NCBI GenBank assembly: GCA_963682025.1
Contig: OY821517.1
Coordinates: forward strand, 339,881,644-339,945,643
Source of the DNA: Cordilura impudica
Taxonomy: Eukaryota; Arthropoda; Insecta; Diptera; Scathophagidae
DNA: 64,000 nt
Direction: 5' to 3'
The notes under the pieces are model-generated. The model did no database searches, had not been told where the DNA came from, and saw only the letters and a list, made by a program, of their open reading frames with translations. Positions 22,842 through 32,900 of this stretch are shown piece after piece. The stretch's first letter is position 1. Each line of letters begins with the position of its first letter. The position numbers were made by a program, and so were the translations under genes.

Positions 22842-23154
22842 AACTAAGATTTCATACCCTCGATACTGTAATACCCAGAATATGTTAACCTCAGGAAAAA
22901 ACCGCTTTTTTTCTATAGAATTGTTGAAAAATTATTATTTTTTATTTATTTTTAATAATAATTAAATTAATGTATAATAATAATAATATTAAAAATAAAA
23001 AGATAAATAATTTATTAAAATTGAACCTTAATTGCATTAGATCCATTTATATCACAACTATTTTTATACTTAATTTATTGTAGCTGATGAAGTATTTAAG
23101 TCTTGTAAATTTTTAAATACCCAGTCTTTCATCCAGCTTTTTTGTCGCCTTTAT
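22842..23154. other. Internal AT-rich part of the 2.8-kb transposon
   Basis: Lies between the left arm and the transposase stop codon. No gene is seen. TAATAATAATAATATTAA-like runs occur near 22960-22995. Confidence 0.5.
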
Positions 23155-24447
23155 TTACTGCATTTTTGTCAATCCTTTCTTGGCGTTACTAGGTTCAGCT
23201 GTTGATTTCGCTGCTGGTTTATTTGTTGTCTTTGGAAAGAAATTGCATTGAATAGAGGCAGAAAACTTTTTCAACTTGAGTCTTCCATCGACAAGCGGTA
23301 TAAAAAGCATGGTATTGAGCGGTGCCATCGATTGTTACCGCAGCATCGAATCTGCTCTTCAGTGTTTTTAATGTTTCCTGATGATCCTCTTAGTTTCTAT
23401 ACAATAACTCGTTGCCCAATGGAATAAAGCAGTCGCATCTAAGATGCGATCTTGATGAGCGCACTGTAGGCTATACTTCGCTGCATTTCTTTGAAGGTTT
23501 GCTCCAATACCATCAGATGCTCCATTACCATGAGCAGTAGGATGAAAATGCCACTCAGCTGGCATTTCAAAATCTTTTTCATGAGCCATAAGATTTGCGA
23601 AGCTACTTTTGTTTTTAAAATGTTGACGAGCTTCGTCCGAAACGTAGTATACCTTCTCTACTATAAATTTAGATTTTAGATATTTTAGTATTATCTTCTG
23701 GTACTCATAAACTGCAACGGTATCACGTTTTAAATCGTCGGATATGATTGCCATACTTTTGTGTTCCAGTTTTTCATCTTTCATGTAGTAAATAACTACT
23801 GTGAATATAGCTGTTTGGTCGTTATTGAAGTGGAATGCTTGTACAGCATCCTGAAGAACATATTTATAGTTTTCTGCGAAATCATATGAAATAACGAATT
23901 CACCAGACCTCAAATGTATCTTCAAATCCTTGAAGAATGGCCATTCCTTTTTGACTAAAAAGTCATGGTTTCTCAAGTTTAGCAATCCTGTACACATTTC
24001 TTCCACAAAATCATCCACATTTAAAATGATTGTTTTCAATGTGCATCTGTCAGTCTGAATCCAAGAATCCAATTTGACCTCCTCTATATATTCTCGATCT
24101 AAAGAGTTGATTAAATTTTCTTTGATGAATGTGGTTTTCGGGCAATTGGTACATTCACCTAAGTGGCAAGAAGTTGTTGCATTAGGACACATAGTCAATT
24201 TAAGGCAATCGCGGTAATCGTGTAAATCTTCTGCCGAATCATCTGTTAAATACTTTAAGTTGATTTCCTTCAACATCAGTTTAACATTTTCATGGTAAAT
24301 GCAAACGCATACTGTGTGATTTCCGCTGCTTTCTGCCAAAACGCAATGTTTTGGCCTCATTTGGGTTAATTTCGTGAAGCCAATTCTAATATCCTCGTGT
24401 TCAGATTGAAATGTTGCAAATAACTCTTTCACGTTACAGATAACCAT
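23155..24447 (-). pseudogene. Decayed transposase-like gene (DFAEN / SDxxxQxFKNK type), N-terminally truncated
   Basis: The main open frame (23368-24447) encodes 359 residues with a Cys-rich segment (residues 87-102, CPNATTSCHLGECTNCP), YDFAENY at about 188-194, an ISDDLKRDTVAVY block at 235-247, VSDEARQHFKNK at 269-280, and AEWHFHPTAHGNGASDGIG at 297-315. I recall a widespread family of uncharacterised arthropod and cnidarian proteins with a similar order of blocks (DFAEN, FSDG..QYKN, AEWHFFATSHGK). It would fit an RNase H-like DDE transposase with acids near D189 and D271, but that is inference. Downstream the C-terminus continues in other frames (FDAAVTIDGTAQYHAF, then IPLVDGRLKLKKFS) to a stop at 23155, giving two frameshifts. 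Upstream, QKRMVICN begins right after a stop, so the N-terminus is missing. It sits inside ~580-bp inverted repeats, which supports a transposon origin. Confidence 0.65.
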
Positions 24448-24470
24448 TCTCTTCTGTTATGTTATGAAGG

Positions 24471-25047
24471 TATGTTACATACCTTTGGAAAGGTTAATTT
24501 GTCTAGTTTCTCAGTATAAGCTTTATTTGTAAGGTTTTACACGCATATAGGAAAAAATTCAAAATAATGCATTTGTGAAAAATTGAAAAACCGTTGTCTT
24601 GAGTTACAAAACATTTATTTTGATAGATATCCCACTCCCATCCCACTAAGCGACCAAAATGCCCTTAAAGGAAAAATCCTAAGCTTTCTTAGAAAAAAAA
24701 AATGCCCTTTTTAAAAAAAAGGCAAAAAATGCTTTAATTTAGCAAAAAAAAAAAGTTTAATTTTTTTTTTTTTAAGTATTTTTTTTCCGAAATATTGACG
24801 AAATAGCTATCTAAACTATTTGGGAGAAAATTTTCTAAGAACAATAGGTAATAAGTTACATGGATGAGAAAAAAACACCTGTTTGGCCAAAATGTCAAAT
24901 TTTGATCCCCTCTAACTCAGAGATATCTGGACCGATCTTGTTGAAAAATTGTACCTAAACTGCTATCCAATAGGACTAACCTTGGTGCAAATTTCATCCC
25001 GGAAGACATCGGTTTCAAAAGTTGGTGCACTTGACATGAAATCCCCC
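24471..25047 (-). repeat. Right terminal inverted repeat of the 2.8-kb transposon
   Basis: The inverted counterpart of 22261-22841. It ends at TTGACATGAAATCCCCC (25047), followed by TA repeats. Confidence 0.8.
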
Positions 25048-25419
25048 ATATATATATATTTTAAGAAATACTTATTTCAAATTAATTACTCCAATGTTGA
25101 TGCAATATAATAATTATTTAAATATTTAATAAAAAAAAAGTTAATAAAAAAAATTATTTTAAAATAATGCAGCAACATAATGATTGATTTTTAGTTTTAC
25201 CAATATATAACATTAACATTAATTTCTTTTTTAAGTACGATGCGACAATAATTTAAAATCCACATTTGAATGTTGCTGCAACATCAAATTGTATATTAGT
25301 CTTCTCATTATTCAAAATGATTATACATATTTAAATTAAAAAAAAAAAACAATTTTAACTACATAGAGACTTTTTTAAAATGTTGTTGCAACAAAAAAAT
25401 ATTATTTTTATTTATTGTA

Positions 25420-26680
25420 AAGGGTGATTTTTAGCTATTATCTTTTTGGCAACACTGGTTTAAACAGCTGACGCACGTTTCGTGTTTTGTTTCATTGTCA
25501 AACATCTTCAGTTTGGTCTATAATTTAACCATGAATCGTCTTACAAACGAACAACGCTTGCAAGTTATTGAATTTTATTATCAAAATGCGTGCTCTGTTA
25601 AGAAAGTTCATCGCGCACTTCTTCCATTTTATGGCCAGTTTAATCGACCCACTGAAGCGGCTATTCGGGCTATTGTGACTAAATTTAGCACCAAATTTAC
25701 ATTGTTGGACATTAAACCACCAACACGCTTACGTAGAGTGCGAACTGAAGAAAATATCGCAGCTGTATCGGCCAGTGTTAATGATGACCATCAATTATCG
25801 ATTCGTCGCCGTTCGCAGCAATTGGGCCTGTGTTACTCAACAACGTGAAAATTTTGCGGAAGGATTTAGGTGTGAAGCCTTTCAAAATACAGCTGGTGCA
25901 AGAATTGAAGCCGAACAACCTACCGCAACGTAGAATTTTTGGTGAATGGGCTCTTGGAAAGTTGGCCGAAGATCCACTTTTTTACCGAAAAATTGTGTTC
26001 AGCGACGAAGCTCATTTTTGGATCAATGGATATGTAAATAAGCAGAATTGTCGATTTTGGAGTGAATATCATCCAGAAGAGCTACCAATGCATCCAGAAA
26101 AACTCACAGTTTGGTGCGGTTTATGGGCTGGTGGCATCATTGGACCGTACTTCTTCAAAGATGATGCGAATCGTAACGTAACTGTGAATGGTGAGCGCTA
26201 CCGAGAGATGATTAAACCCAACTTTTTTTTGCCCAAAATGCAAGAGCTTGACTTCCATGACATGTGGATTCAATAAGACGGTGCCACATGCTACACAGCA
26301 CGCGCAACAATGGACTTATTGAGAGGCGAGTTCGGTGAACATTTTATTTCACGTTCGGGACCGGTCAATTGGCCGCCTAGATCGTGCGGTGGTGCTATGT
26401 TAAAGCTCATGTCTATACAGACAATCCCGCTTCAATTGACGCATTGGAAGACAACATTGAAGCATTTATTCGTGAGATACCGGCCAAAATGTTGGAAAGA
26501 GTATGCCAATATTGGACTAAGCGGATGGACCATTTGAGGCGCAGTCACGGTCAACATTTGCATGAAATAATCTTCAAACATTAAATTGTATGGACGATAC
26601 TATCGATTCAAATAATGATTTCATGCATTTTTCTGAATTTTATGTGTTTTTTTTTTTGGAAAACTTTTCTATAGCTCTTA
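25420..26680 (+). mobile_element. Dead mariner-type (Tc1/mariner) transposon
   Basis: The left end AAGGGTGATTTTTAGC follows a TA dinucleotide (25418-25419), and the transposase relic occupies 25531-26584. The right end (CTATAGCTCTTA near 26680) shows no matching inverted terminus, so it is truncated or decayed. It was inserted into the palindrome-bearing region, since ATGTTGCTGCAACAT-type sites lie on both sides. Confidence 0.75.
25531..26584 (+). pseudogene. Mariner-type transposase pseudogene
   Basis: The start ATG is at 25531 (MNRLTNEQRL), followed by a helix-turn-helix region and the QELKP linker of mariner proteins. FSDEAHFWINGYVNKQN (first catalytic Asp), MHPEKLTVWCGLWAGGIIGPYFF and MWIQ*DGAT (second catalytic Asp) are clear. 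A one-base loss near 25847 shifts the frame after GLCYSTT. A CAA-to-TAA type change at 26274-26276 puts a stop in front of the second Asp. A deletion near 26382 removes the segment after WPPRSC that should carry the third acidic residue, and the frame then resumes with YVKAHVYTDNPASIDALED to a stop at 26582-26584. The gene cannot make active transposase. Confidence 0.85.
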
Positions 26681-27240
26681 TATATACTTCTTCTGCTTCA
26701 AAATCTTTCTAAGCCAAAAAAAAATAAATAAATATGAAACAGAGTTTCTGGAATTTTATTAGTTTAAAAGAGATTTTAGTTTATTGAAAATAAGTATAAA
26801 ATTTCGAAACCATTTTTAAATATTGCCCCAACATAATAGCTTTAATTTCTGGAATAAAGAATTTAAAACAAAAGAAATAAATACATAATAGTTTTATTAG
26901 GTCATTATTAATTACTAAAAACTTAATTACTTTATTATGGAAGATTTTCGGGAAAATAATTTATGCAGTTGTTGTAAGAAGTCATTTTTAAAAACATTTT
27001 GATAATTTTAGCATAAAGTTAATAAGTATTTGTTCAAATATTTAGGGTATTTAAAGACATTTTAAAATAACTAGTGCTGCAACATGTTGCTAAGCTGTCA
27101 AGCAAAATAAGATGTTGAATTTAAATTTGTTAATTTTAAATTCGTATTATAGTCAAATGAAGTATTCTTGCAAAATGTTGCTGCAACATTTGTAGAAAGC
27201 GTTTGTTGATACAAAATTTTTAAATGTTGCTGCAATACAT

Positions 27241-27984
27241 TGTAAAGTTATAAGCTTTCGTTTTCATTCTAAGGAAATATAAGAAAACTCGATTTAAGAA
27301 AAGTGGACTGAGTAAAACAATATATATACACATATACATGCATAAATAGTACACATATACCTTAATATATATACTTCTATATATTTAATCTAAAAATAAT
27401 TTAGGAAAATATATTTTGCGTACATATCTAATTAATTTTAACTTATTTATTATTTGTAACCTTTTTATTTGTCTTCTACATCATTTAGAATTAGACACTG
27501 ATAAGGTTATTTGTAGGTAGGTATTATATAAAGTAATTATAAGGATACAATATAGGAAGTGTGGCATATAATAAAGAAAGTCGCAATAAATAATTAAATT
27601 TAAATAATATATATACAAAAAATAAACAAATAAACAACAATAAAGAAGACATTTTATTAAATACTCTTTTTTTGAAAAATACTTTTTATAAAGCTATCGT
27701 TTTTTATATAAGAAATTAAAGTCGCTCTAGAAGACAAAAAAATATATCCGATAAAAGCTTATATACCCAATTTCATCTAAATATTTGTTTGTATAATGGC
27801 GAACTTAAGCTTGCGTACCAGGTTTACGTGTAATCCACTTAGAAAGTAATTTAGAGTAAGAGGTGTGCCTGTATAAAGTATTATTGATAGTTACAAAAAT
27901 CAACACAAATTTAAAAAAATATTTTTGCCAAACATTTTCTTCTTAACATGCCAAGATAAATATTTTTTCAACTTTATTCAAAAA
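27241..27984. other. AT-rich spacer, nothing recognised
   Basis: No coding frame of interest and no identifiable repeat. A few (TA)n runs occur near 27325-27390. Confidence 0.5.
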
Positions 27985-28153
27985 TGCAACTTTTTGGAAA
28001 AATGAGACTTTTTGGAAAAGTGGGATTTTGTGGAAAAACCAGGACTTTTGAAAAAATTGGACTTTTGAAAAAAATAGACCATTTTTTGACTAAAAGGGTA
28101 CTTTAAAAAAAAATTTATTTATTATTTATTAATGAATAAATAAATAAATAAAA

Positions 28154-28955
28154 AACAAGTAAGAAAATTATAGTCGGTCTAGACCGACTATATGATACCC
28201 TATAGCATGCGTCTAGATACCCTATCTCATTACCCCAACTAACTGGATATTGAAAATAAGCATAAACCAAATTTGAGTGGGATTTTTATTAATTTTTTCG
28301 GCTGCAGATATGAAAAAGTTCATATCGGATGCTATATCTATATGGGGACTAGCCCCAAAAATGGACCGATCCTGACCATGTTTGGTAAGGTCTCTTGTAT
28401 TTTGCAAAAATATATACAGACAAAATTTGAGAAGAATCAGTGATTTGTAATTTTTGATAGATTTAAGTGAAGATCGGGAAGCAGCTCTATATGGGGCCTA
28501 TGACTAAGAGTTGTCTAATAGGGATCATTTATGGACTACTTATTAATGGATATAATATATACATACAAACCCAATTTGTCTAAGATTTGTATGATAATTT
28601 GGATCTTATGGCAATATATGTTGATTTCATAGTTGTCATTTGTATGGGGGCTAGGTCTGAACATGGACCGATTCTCACCAATTTCAACAGCGTTCATCAC
28701 ATGGCCGATAAAAGATCAAATACCAAATTTCATCAAAATATATTCATATTTGCGACCTGCAGTTTGATTACAAGCTTTACATGGACACACACAGACGGAC
28801 GGACGGACGGACGGACATCGTTAAATCGAATCAGAAAGTGATTCTGATTTGATCGGTATAATTAAAGATGGGTGTAGGTGAAATATTTTTGGTTGTTACA
28901 AACAGCAGCACAAAGTCATTATACCCAAAGCACATAGTGGTATAGGGTATAAAAA
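28154..28955 (+). mobile_element. Helentron/DINE-like element, family A (copy 3)
   Basis: Starts AACAAGTAAGAAAATTA plus the TAGTCGGTCTAGACCGACTA palindrome. It carries GACGGACGGACGGACGGAC at about 28795-28815 and ends ACATAGTGGTATAGGGTAT. This is a full-length member of the family. Confidence 0.85.
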
Positions 28956-28991
28956 TTACTTATTGAAAAAAGTGTACTTCTGAAAAAAGAA

Positions 28992-29762
28992 TTTTTATAC
29001 CCTATACCACTATGTGGTTTGGGTATAATGACTTTGTGCTGCTGTTTGTAACAACCAAAAATATTTGACATAGACCCATCTTTAATTATACCGAGCGAAT
29101 CAGAATCACTTTCTGAGTTGATTTAACAATGTCCGTCCGTCCGTCCGTCCGTCCGTCCGTCTGTGTGTCCATGTAAAGCTTGTAATCAAACTGCAGGTCG
29201 CAAATATGAATATATTTTGATGAAATTTGGTATGTAAGCTCTTATCGGCCATGGGATGAACGCTGTTGAAATTGGTGAGAATCGGTCCATGTTCAGACCT
29301 AGCCCCCATACAAATTACCCATATGAAATCGACATAAATTTCCATAAGATCCAAATTGTCATATAGATCTTACTCAAATTGGGTTTGTATGCGTTCAAAA
29401 AATGATCCCTTTGACCCCATATAGAGCTGCTTCCCGATCTTCACTTAAATCTATTAAAAAACAAAAATATTGCACTGATTCTTCTCAAATTTTGTTTGTA
29501 TATATTTTTGCAAAATACAAGAGACTTTACCAAACATGATCAGGATCGGTCCATTTTTGGACCTAGTCCCTTTATAGATATATCATCCGATATGAACTTT
29601 TTCATATCTGCAGCCAAAAAAATTAATAAAAATCCCACTCAAATTTGGTTTTTGCTTATTTTCAATGTCCAGTTAGTTGGGCCTAAGAGATAGGGTTTCT
29701 AAACGCATGGTATAGGGTATCGTATAGTCGGTCTAGACCGACTATAATTTGCTTACTTGTTT
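28992..29762 (-). mobile_element. Helentron/DINE-like element, family A (copy 4), head-to-head with copy 3
   Basis: Starts TTTTTATACCCTATACCACT, has a (GTCC)n tract at about 29131-29162, and ends with the TAGTCGGTCTAGACCGACTA palindrome and GCTTACTTGTT. It lies only ~36 bp from copy 3 in opposite orientation, making a near-perfect long inverted repeat. Confidence 0.85.
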
Positions 29763-30557
29763 TTTTCAAAAGGTACTTATTTAAAAAACTCACTTTTTGG
29801 AAAAAAATTTATTTAAAAAAAAAAGGTAAAACAGCGCACTTTTTAAAAATTTTTTTCTTCCAAAAAAGGGGTCCTTTTTTAAAAAAGAGGGAAATTGTTT
29901 AAGAAAAATGGATACCTATAGAGAAGTGTACTTAAAAAAAGTGTACTTTAAATAGGGTACCTTCTTTAAAAAACGGTATTTTAAAAAGAGTACTTTCTTA
30001 AAAGAAGGGTACTTTTTGCAATATTAAAAAAGGGTAAAAAGGGGATTTTTTGTAAAAAGGTTACTTTTTTTAAAAAAATTTTACTATATTTAAAAAGAAA
30101 AGTACTTCTTTCAAAAAATGGTATTTTCTATTTTTTACTTTTCTAAAAAAAATCTACTCTGTAAAAAAAATTTCCTTTTTTTAAACAGGCAATTTTTAAA
30201 TGAGGGTACTTTAAAAAAACGGTACTTTTTTAAAAACGGGGTACTTCTTAAAAAAATGTTACTTTTTTAAAAAGAAGGTACTTTTCCGAAAAGGAAACAT
30301 TTTTATATAAGGACGCTTTTTATAAAAGTGTACTTTTCCGAAAAGGGGTAATTTTTATGTAAGGAAGCTTTTGGAAAATATGTACTTTTTAAAAAAATGG
30401 GTCCTTTCTAATAAAGTGTACTTTTTAAATAAACGGTATTTTTCAAAAAAAAAAAATGGTACTTGTATAAAAACGGTACTTATCTTTTTAAAAAAGATAA
30501 TTTAAAAAAGGACATTTTTTTTAATAACAGCACTTTAAAAAAAAGAGTATTAAAAAA

Positions 30558-32017
30558 AATGCCATTGGGCCCGATGGTATACCCCTAAAATTTATAAAAT
30601 TAATTTTTGAAAGTATTTCCCGTCAGTTGCTTTGTATTTTTAATAGAATTATAACCCCTTCTAGTTTTCCATTAATTTGGAAAGTTGGAAGAATTATTCC
30701 GGTTCCAAAGATTAAAACCCCTCGACAAGTTTCAGACTTTAGACCGATTAGCATTCTCAATGCTACCTCTAAAATTCTCGAAGTTTTATTAAGGAATCAA
30801 ATAGAGGGACATCTGAACTCCGGTAGTTATTTAAATCAATTCCAATCCGGTTTTAGAAAACGTTACAATACATCAGGTTTGGTATTAGATATTGTAGAAA
30901 ATTTAAGGACAAATCTGGATAAAAAACTAAGCTCAGTACTTATTTTTTTGGATTATAGTAAAGCTTTCGATTCCTTAAGTCATGAAATGCTTTGTAACAA
31001 ATTATTTTATCAATTTGATTTTGGAATTTCTGCATGTAATTTATTGTGGTCGTTTCTAGATAAAAGATATCAATATGTACAATCGAATGAAATTTTCTCA
31101 ACAACATTAAAGACTTTTAGAGGTGTCCCGCAGGGATCTGTACTTGGCCCACTTCTATTTATGATTTATATCAATCATTTGTATCAGCAAATGAAATTTT
31201 GTAGATGTTATACATATGCCGATGATATTCAGCTTTTAGCAAATGACAATGGTCTCGGCCTTAGTTTTCTGGAAGACAACGTAAATAGCGACTTGTATCG
31301 AATTATGGAATGGTCGTCATCGAATTTTCTATGCTTAAATCCTTCCAAAACACGCTGCATGTGGTTTTCACAGTGTAACTCAATTCCAAGCATAATATTG
31401 GATAGAGAAAGAATTGAGTTTGTGTAAAAAAAACTTTGGGAATTTATATTGATAGAAATTTAAGTTTTGATTTTCATTTTAACCATGTGATTCTCAGAGT
31501 TAATTTTGTGCTAAAACGTCTTTATAATGTAGGACTATATCTGCCACACGATGTGAAGAAAAGAGTTGCTTTGGCTTTGTGTCTGCCTTTATTTTTGTAT
31601 GGATTAGAAATTTATTCCGGTATGTCGCAATACAATTTTTCGAAGCTTAGACAATGTTTTAATAGGGTAATCCGTTATATTTTTGGACTTCGCTAAAGGG
31701 ATCATACACATATGACGTCTTATGCAATGAATATCCTTGGATGCGATTTTAAGAGTTTTATTGATCTTAGGATAATGATTCAACTTTATAAAATTTTTAA
31801 ATATGCAAATTCTCCGTACCTGCTAGAAAGGTTTAGATTCTGTCATTCGGCAAGGACACATTCCCTTCTTGTTCCAAGATATTCATCACTCATTATGAGT
31901 CGTTCATTTGTTGTAAGAGTGATAAGGCTTTGGAATTCTTTGTTGCCGTACGAGGAACGTAAGTTCTCTAAGTCAATTTCTGGATTTAAAAAGGTTTTAT
32001 TGGAATATTTAGAATAA
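30558..32017 (+). pseudogene. LINE reverse-transcriptase pseudogene (C-terminal part of pol)
   Basis: Frame 1 (30558-31427) shows the non-LTR RT blocks in order: NAIGPDGIP, FRPISILNATSKILE, FQSGFRKRYNT, FLDYSKAFDSLSHEML, GVPQGSVLGPLLFMIYIN and the catalytic YADDIQLL, then LCLNPSKTRCMWFS (thumb). At 31425 a stop and frame change occur next to an A8 run. The frame then continues with LGIYIDRNLSF (31436 on), has one internal stop at 31694-31696 after YIFGLR, and continues with HSLLVPRYSS and VRVIRLWNSLLPYEE to a stop at 32015-32017. Endonuclease and ORF1 are absent. The sequence fits the jockey/CR1 side of LINEs; the exact clade is not resolved. Confidence 0.85.
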
Positions 32018-32167
32018 TAACTAATAATTAAATATAAAACTAAATAGTAAAATATTAAAAAAGGAGAAGTTCTGTTACCAGTAATTTACCACGGTTTCTA
32101 ATTAGTCTTGTTCTCAGTGCTTGTGCAGAATTGGGGGGTTTTTTTTTACAATATATATAACATTTCT

Positions 32168-32395
32168 CATGTTCTTTTCTTTCTAATGTTGAGTTAAATA
32201 GTTGATTAAGCATGAGTTGAAGCAATAGGCAGAAGGATGCTGAAGATGAACAAGTCGCTTTGTTCGAAAGTAGCTACTCCATCTAGCGCTGTCTTCAATT
32301 TTTTTTCCAAATTTCTCTTACATTGCATAAAAGTATTATCTTTTCTAGTATTAGAAAATGTATACATGATCTCGAACCGAACTATAAATAACTAA
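32168..32395. repeat. Dispersed ~230-bp repeat in LINE 3' UTR (copy 1)
   Basis: Contains TGTTCTTTTCTTTCTAATGT, GATGAACAAGTCGCTTTGTT and CATCTAGCGCTGTCTTCAATT, and ends AATAACTAATT. A second copy lies at 55040-55263 with no LINE coding sequence next to it. It is either a separate SINE-like element or the 3' end of another LINE copy. Confidence 0.55.
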
Positions 32396-32900
32396 TTATT
32401 ATTACAACACAAGATCGACAATACATAAAAACTAACATATATATATATATATATATATTTTGTATTAATTATTTTATTCAGAAGCTTTATTTTTAAGTTA
32501 TGGAAAATATAATTATTTTGAATTGTAATAGTAATAGGTTTTTTTTCTGTTTTTTATTTTACTGCCATATGTATATTCTGGATTAATTAGGCCCGAAGGG
32601 CTTGTAATGTATTATGAACAAATAAATAAATAAAAAAAAAAAAATAAAAAAAGTAATAGTTTAAAAATGGCTACTAAGTGCACTTTTTGTAAAAAAGGGT
32701 AATTTTTTTTCTAAAAATACTATTTTAAATAAAGGTACTTTTTAAAAAACGGTACTGAAAAATAAAGCAAATTTTTCATAGAAGCGTAACTTTTTAAAAA
32801 AAAGCGAACTTTTGAAAAATAAGGGGTCATTTTTTAAGGAGGGTACTTTCTCATAAAGTTCTCTTTTTAAAAAAGCGTACTATTTAAGCAAACTTATATA

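Larger units (their letters stand above)
22261..25047 (-). mobile_element. 2.8-kb DNA transposon with ~580-bp terminal inverted repeats, superfamily unassigned
   Basis: Left arm 22261-22841 and right arm 24471-25047 are inverted copies of each other along their whole length, with small indels. The outermost bases are GGGGGATTTCATGTCAAGTG on both sides. Shared landmarks include TTTGGCCAAACAGGTGTTTT, CCACTCCCATCCCACTAAGC and CAATAGGACTAACCTTGG. The flanks are TATATATAT on both sides, so a duplication is possible but not provable. Between the arms lies a decayed transposase-like gene on the minus strand that lacks its N-terminus. The copy is therefore an internally rearranged, probably non-autonomous derivative. 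Confidence 0.8.
21946..27240. repeat. Scattered ATGTTGCTGCAACAT quasi-palindromes (at least 11 sites)
   Basis: Sites at 21946-21962, 22017-22032, 22142-22158, 25093-25108, 25165-25178, 25268-25285, 25380-25393, 26820-26834, 27074-27091, 27173-27190 and 27222-27240 share the core ATGTTGCTGCAACAT with 0-4 changes. With the two inserted transposons (22261-25047 and 25420-26680) removed, most spacings fall between 50 and 160 bp. This suggests an ancient tandem unit of about 100 bp in which only the palindrome remains visible, or a cluster of binding-site-like palindromes. Confidence 0.6.
30558..32651 (+). mobile_element. 5'-truncated non-LTR retrotransposon (jockey/CR1-like LINE)
   Basis: Begins abruptly inside the reverse-transcriptase domain (NAIGPDGIP at 30558). 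It runs through a broken pol to 32017, then a ~600-bp 3' UTR containing (AT)n (32434-32459) and the hairpin GCCCGAAGGGC (32591-32601), and ends in an AATAAATAAATAAAAAAA tail. 5' truncation plus an A-rich tail is the classic dead-on-arrival LINE pattern. It was inserted in the GGTACTTTTT array. Confidence 0.85.
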
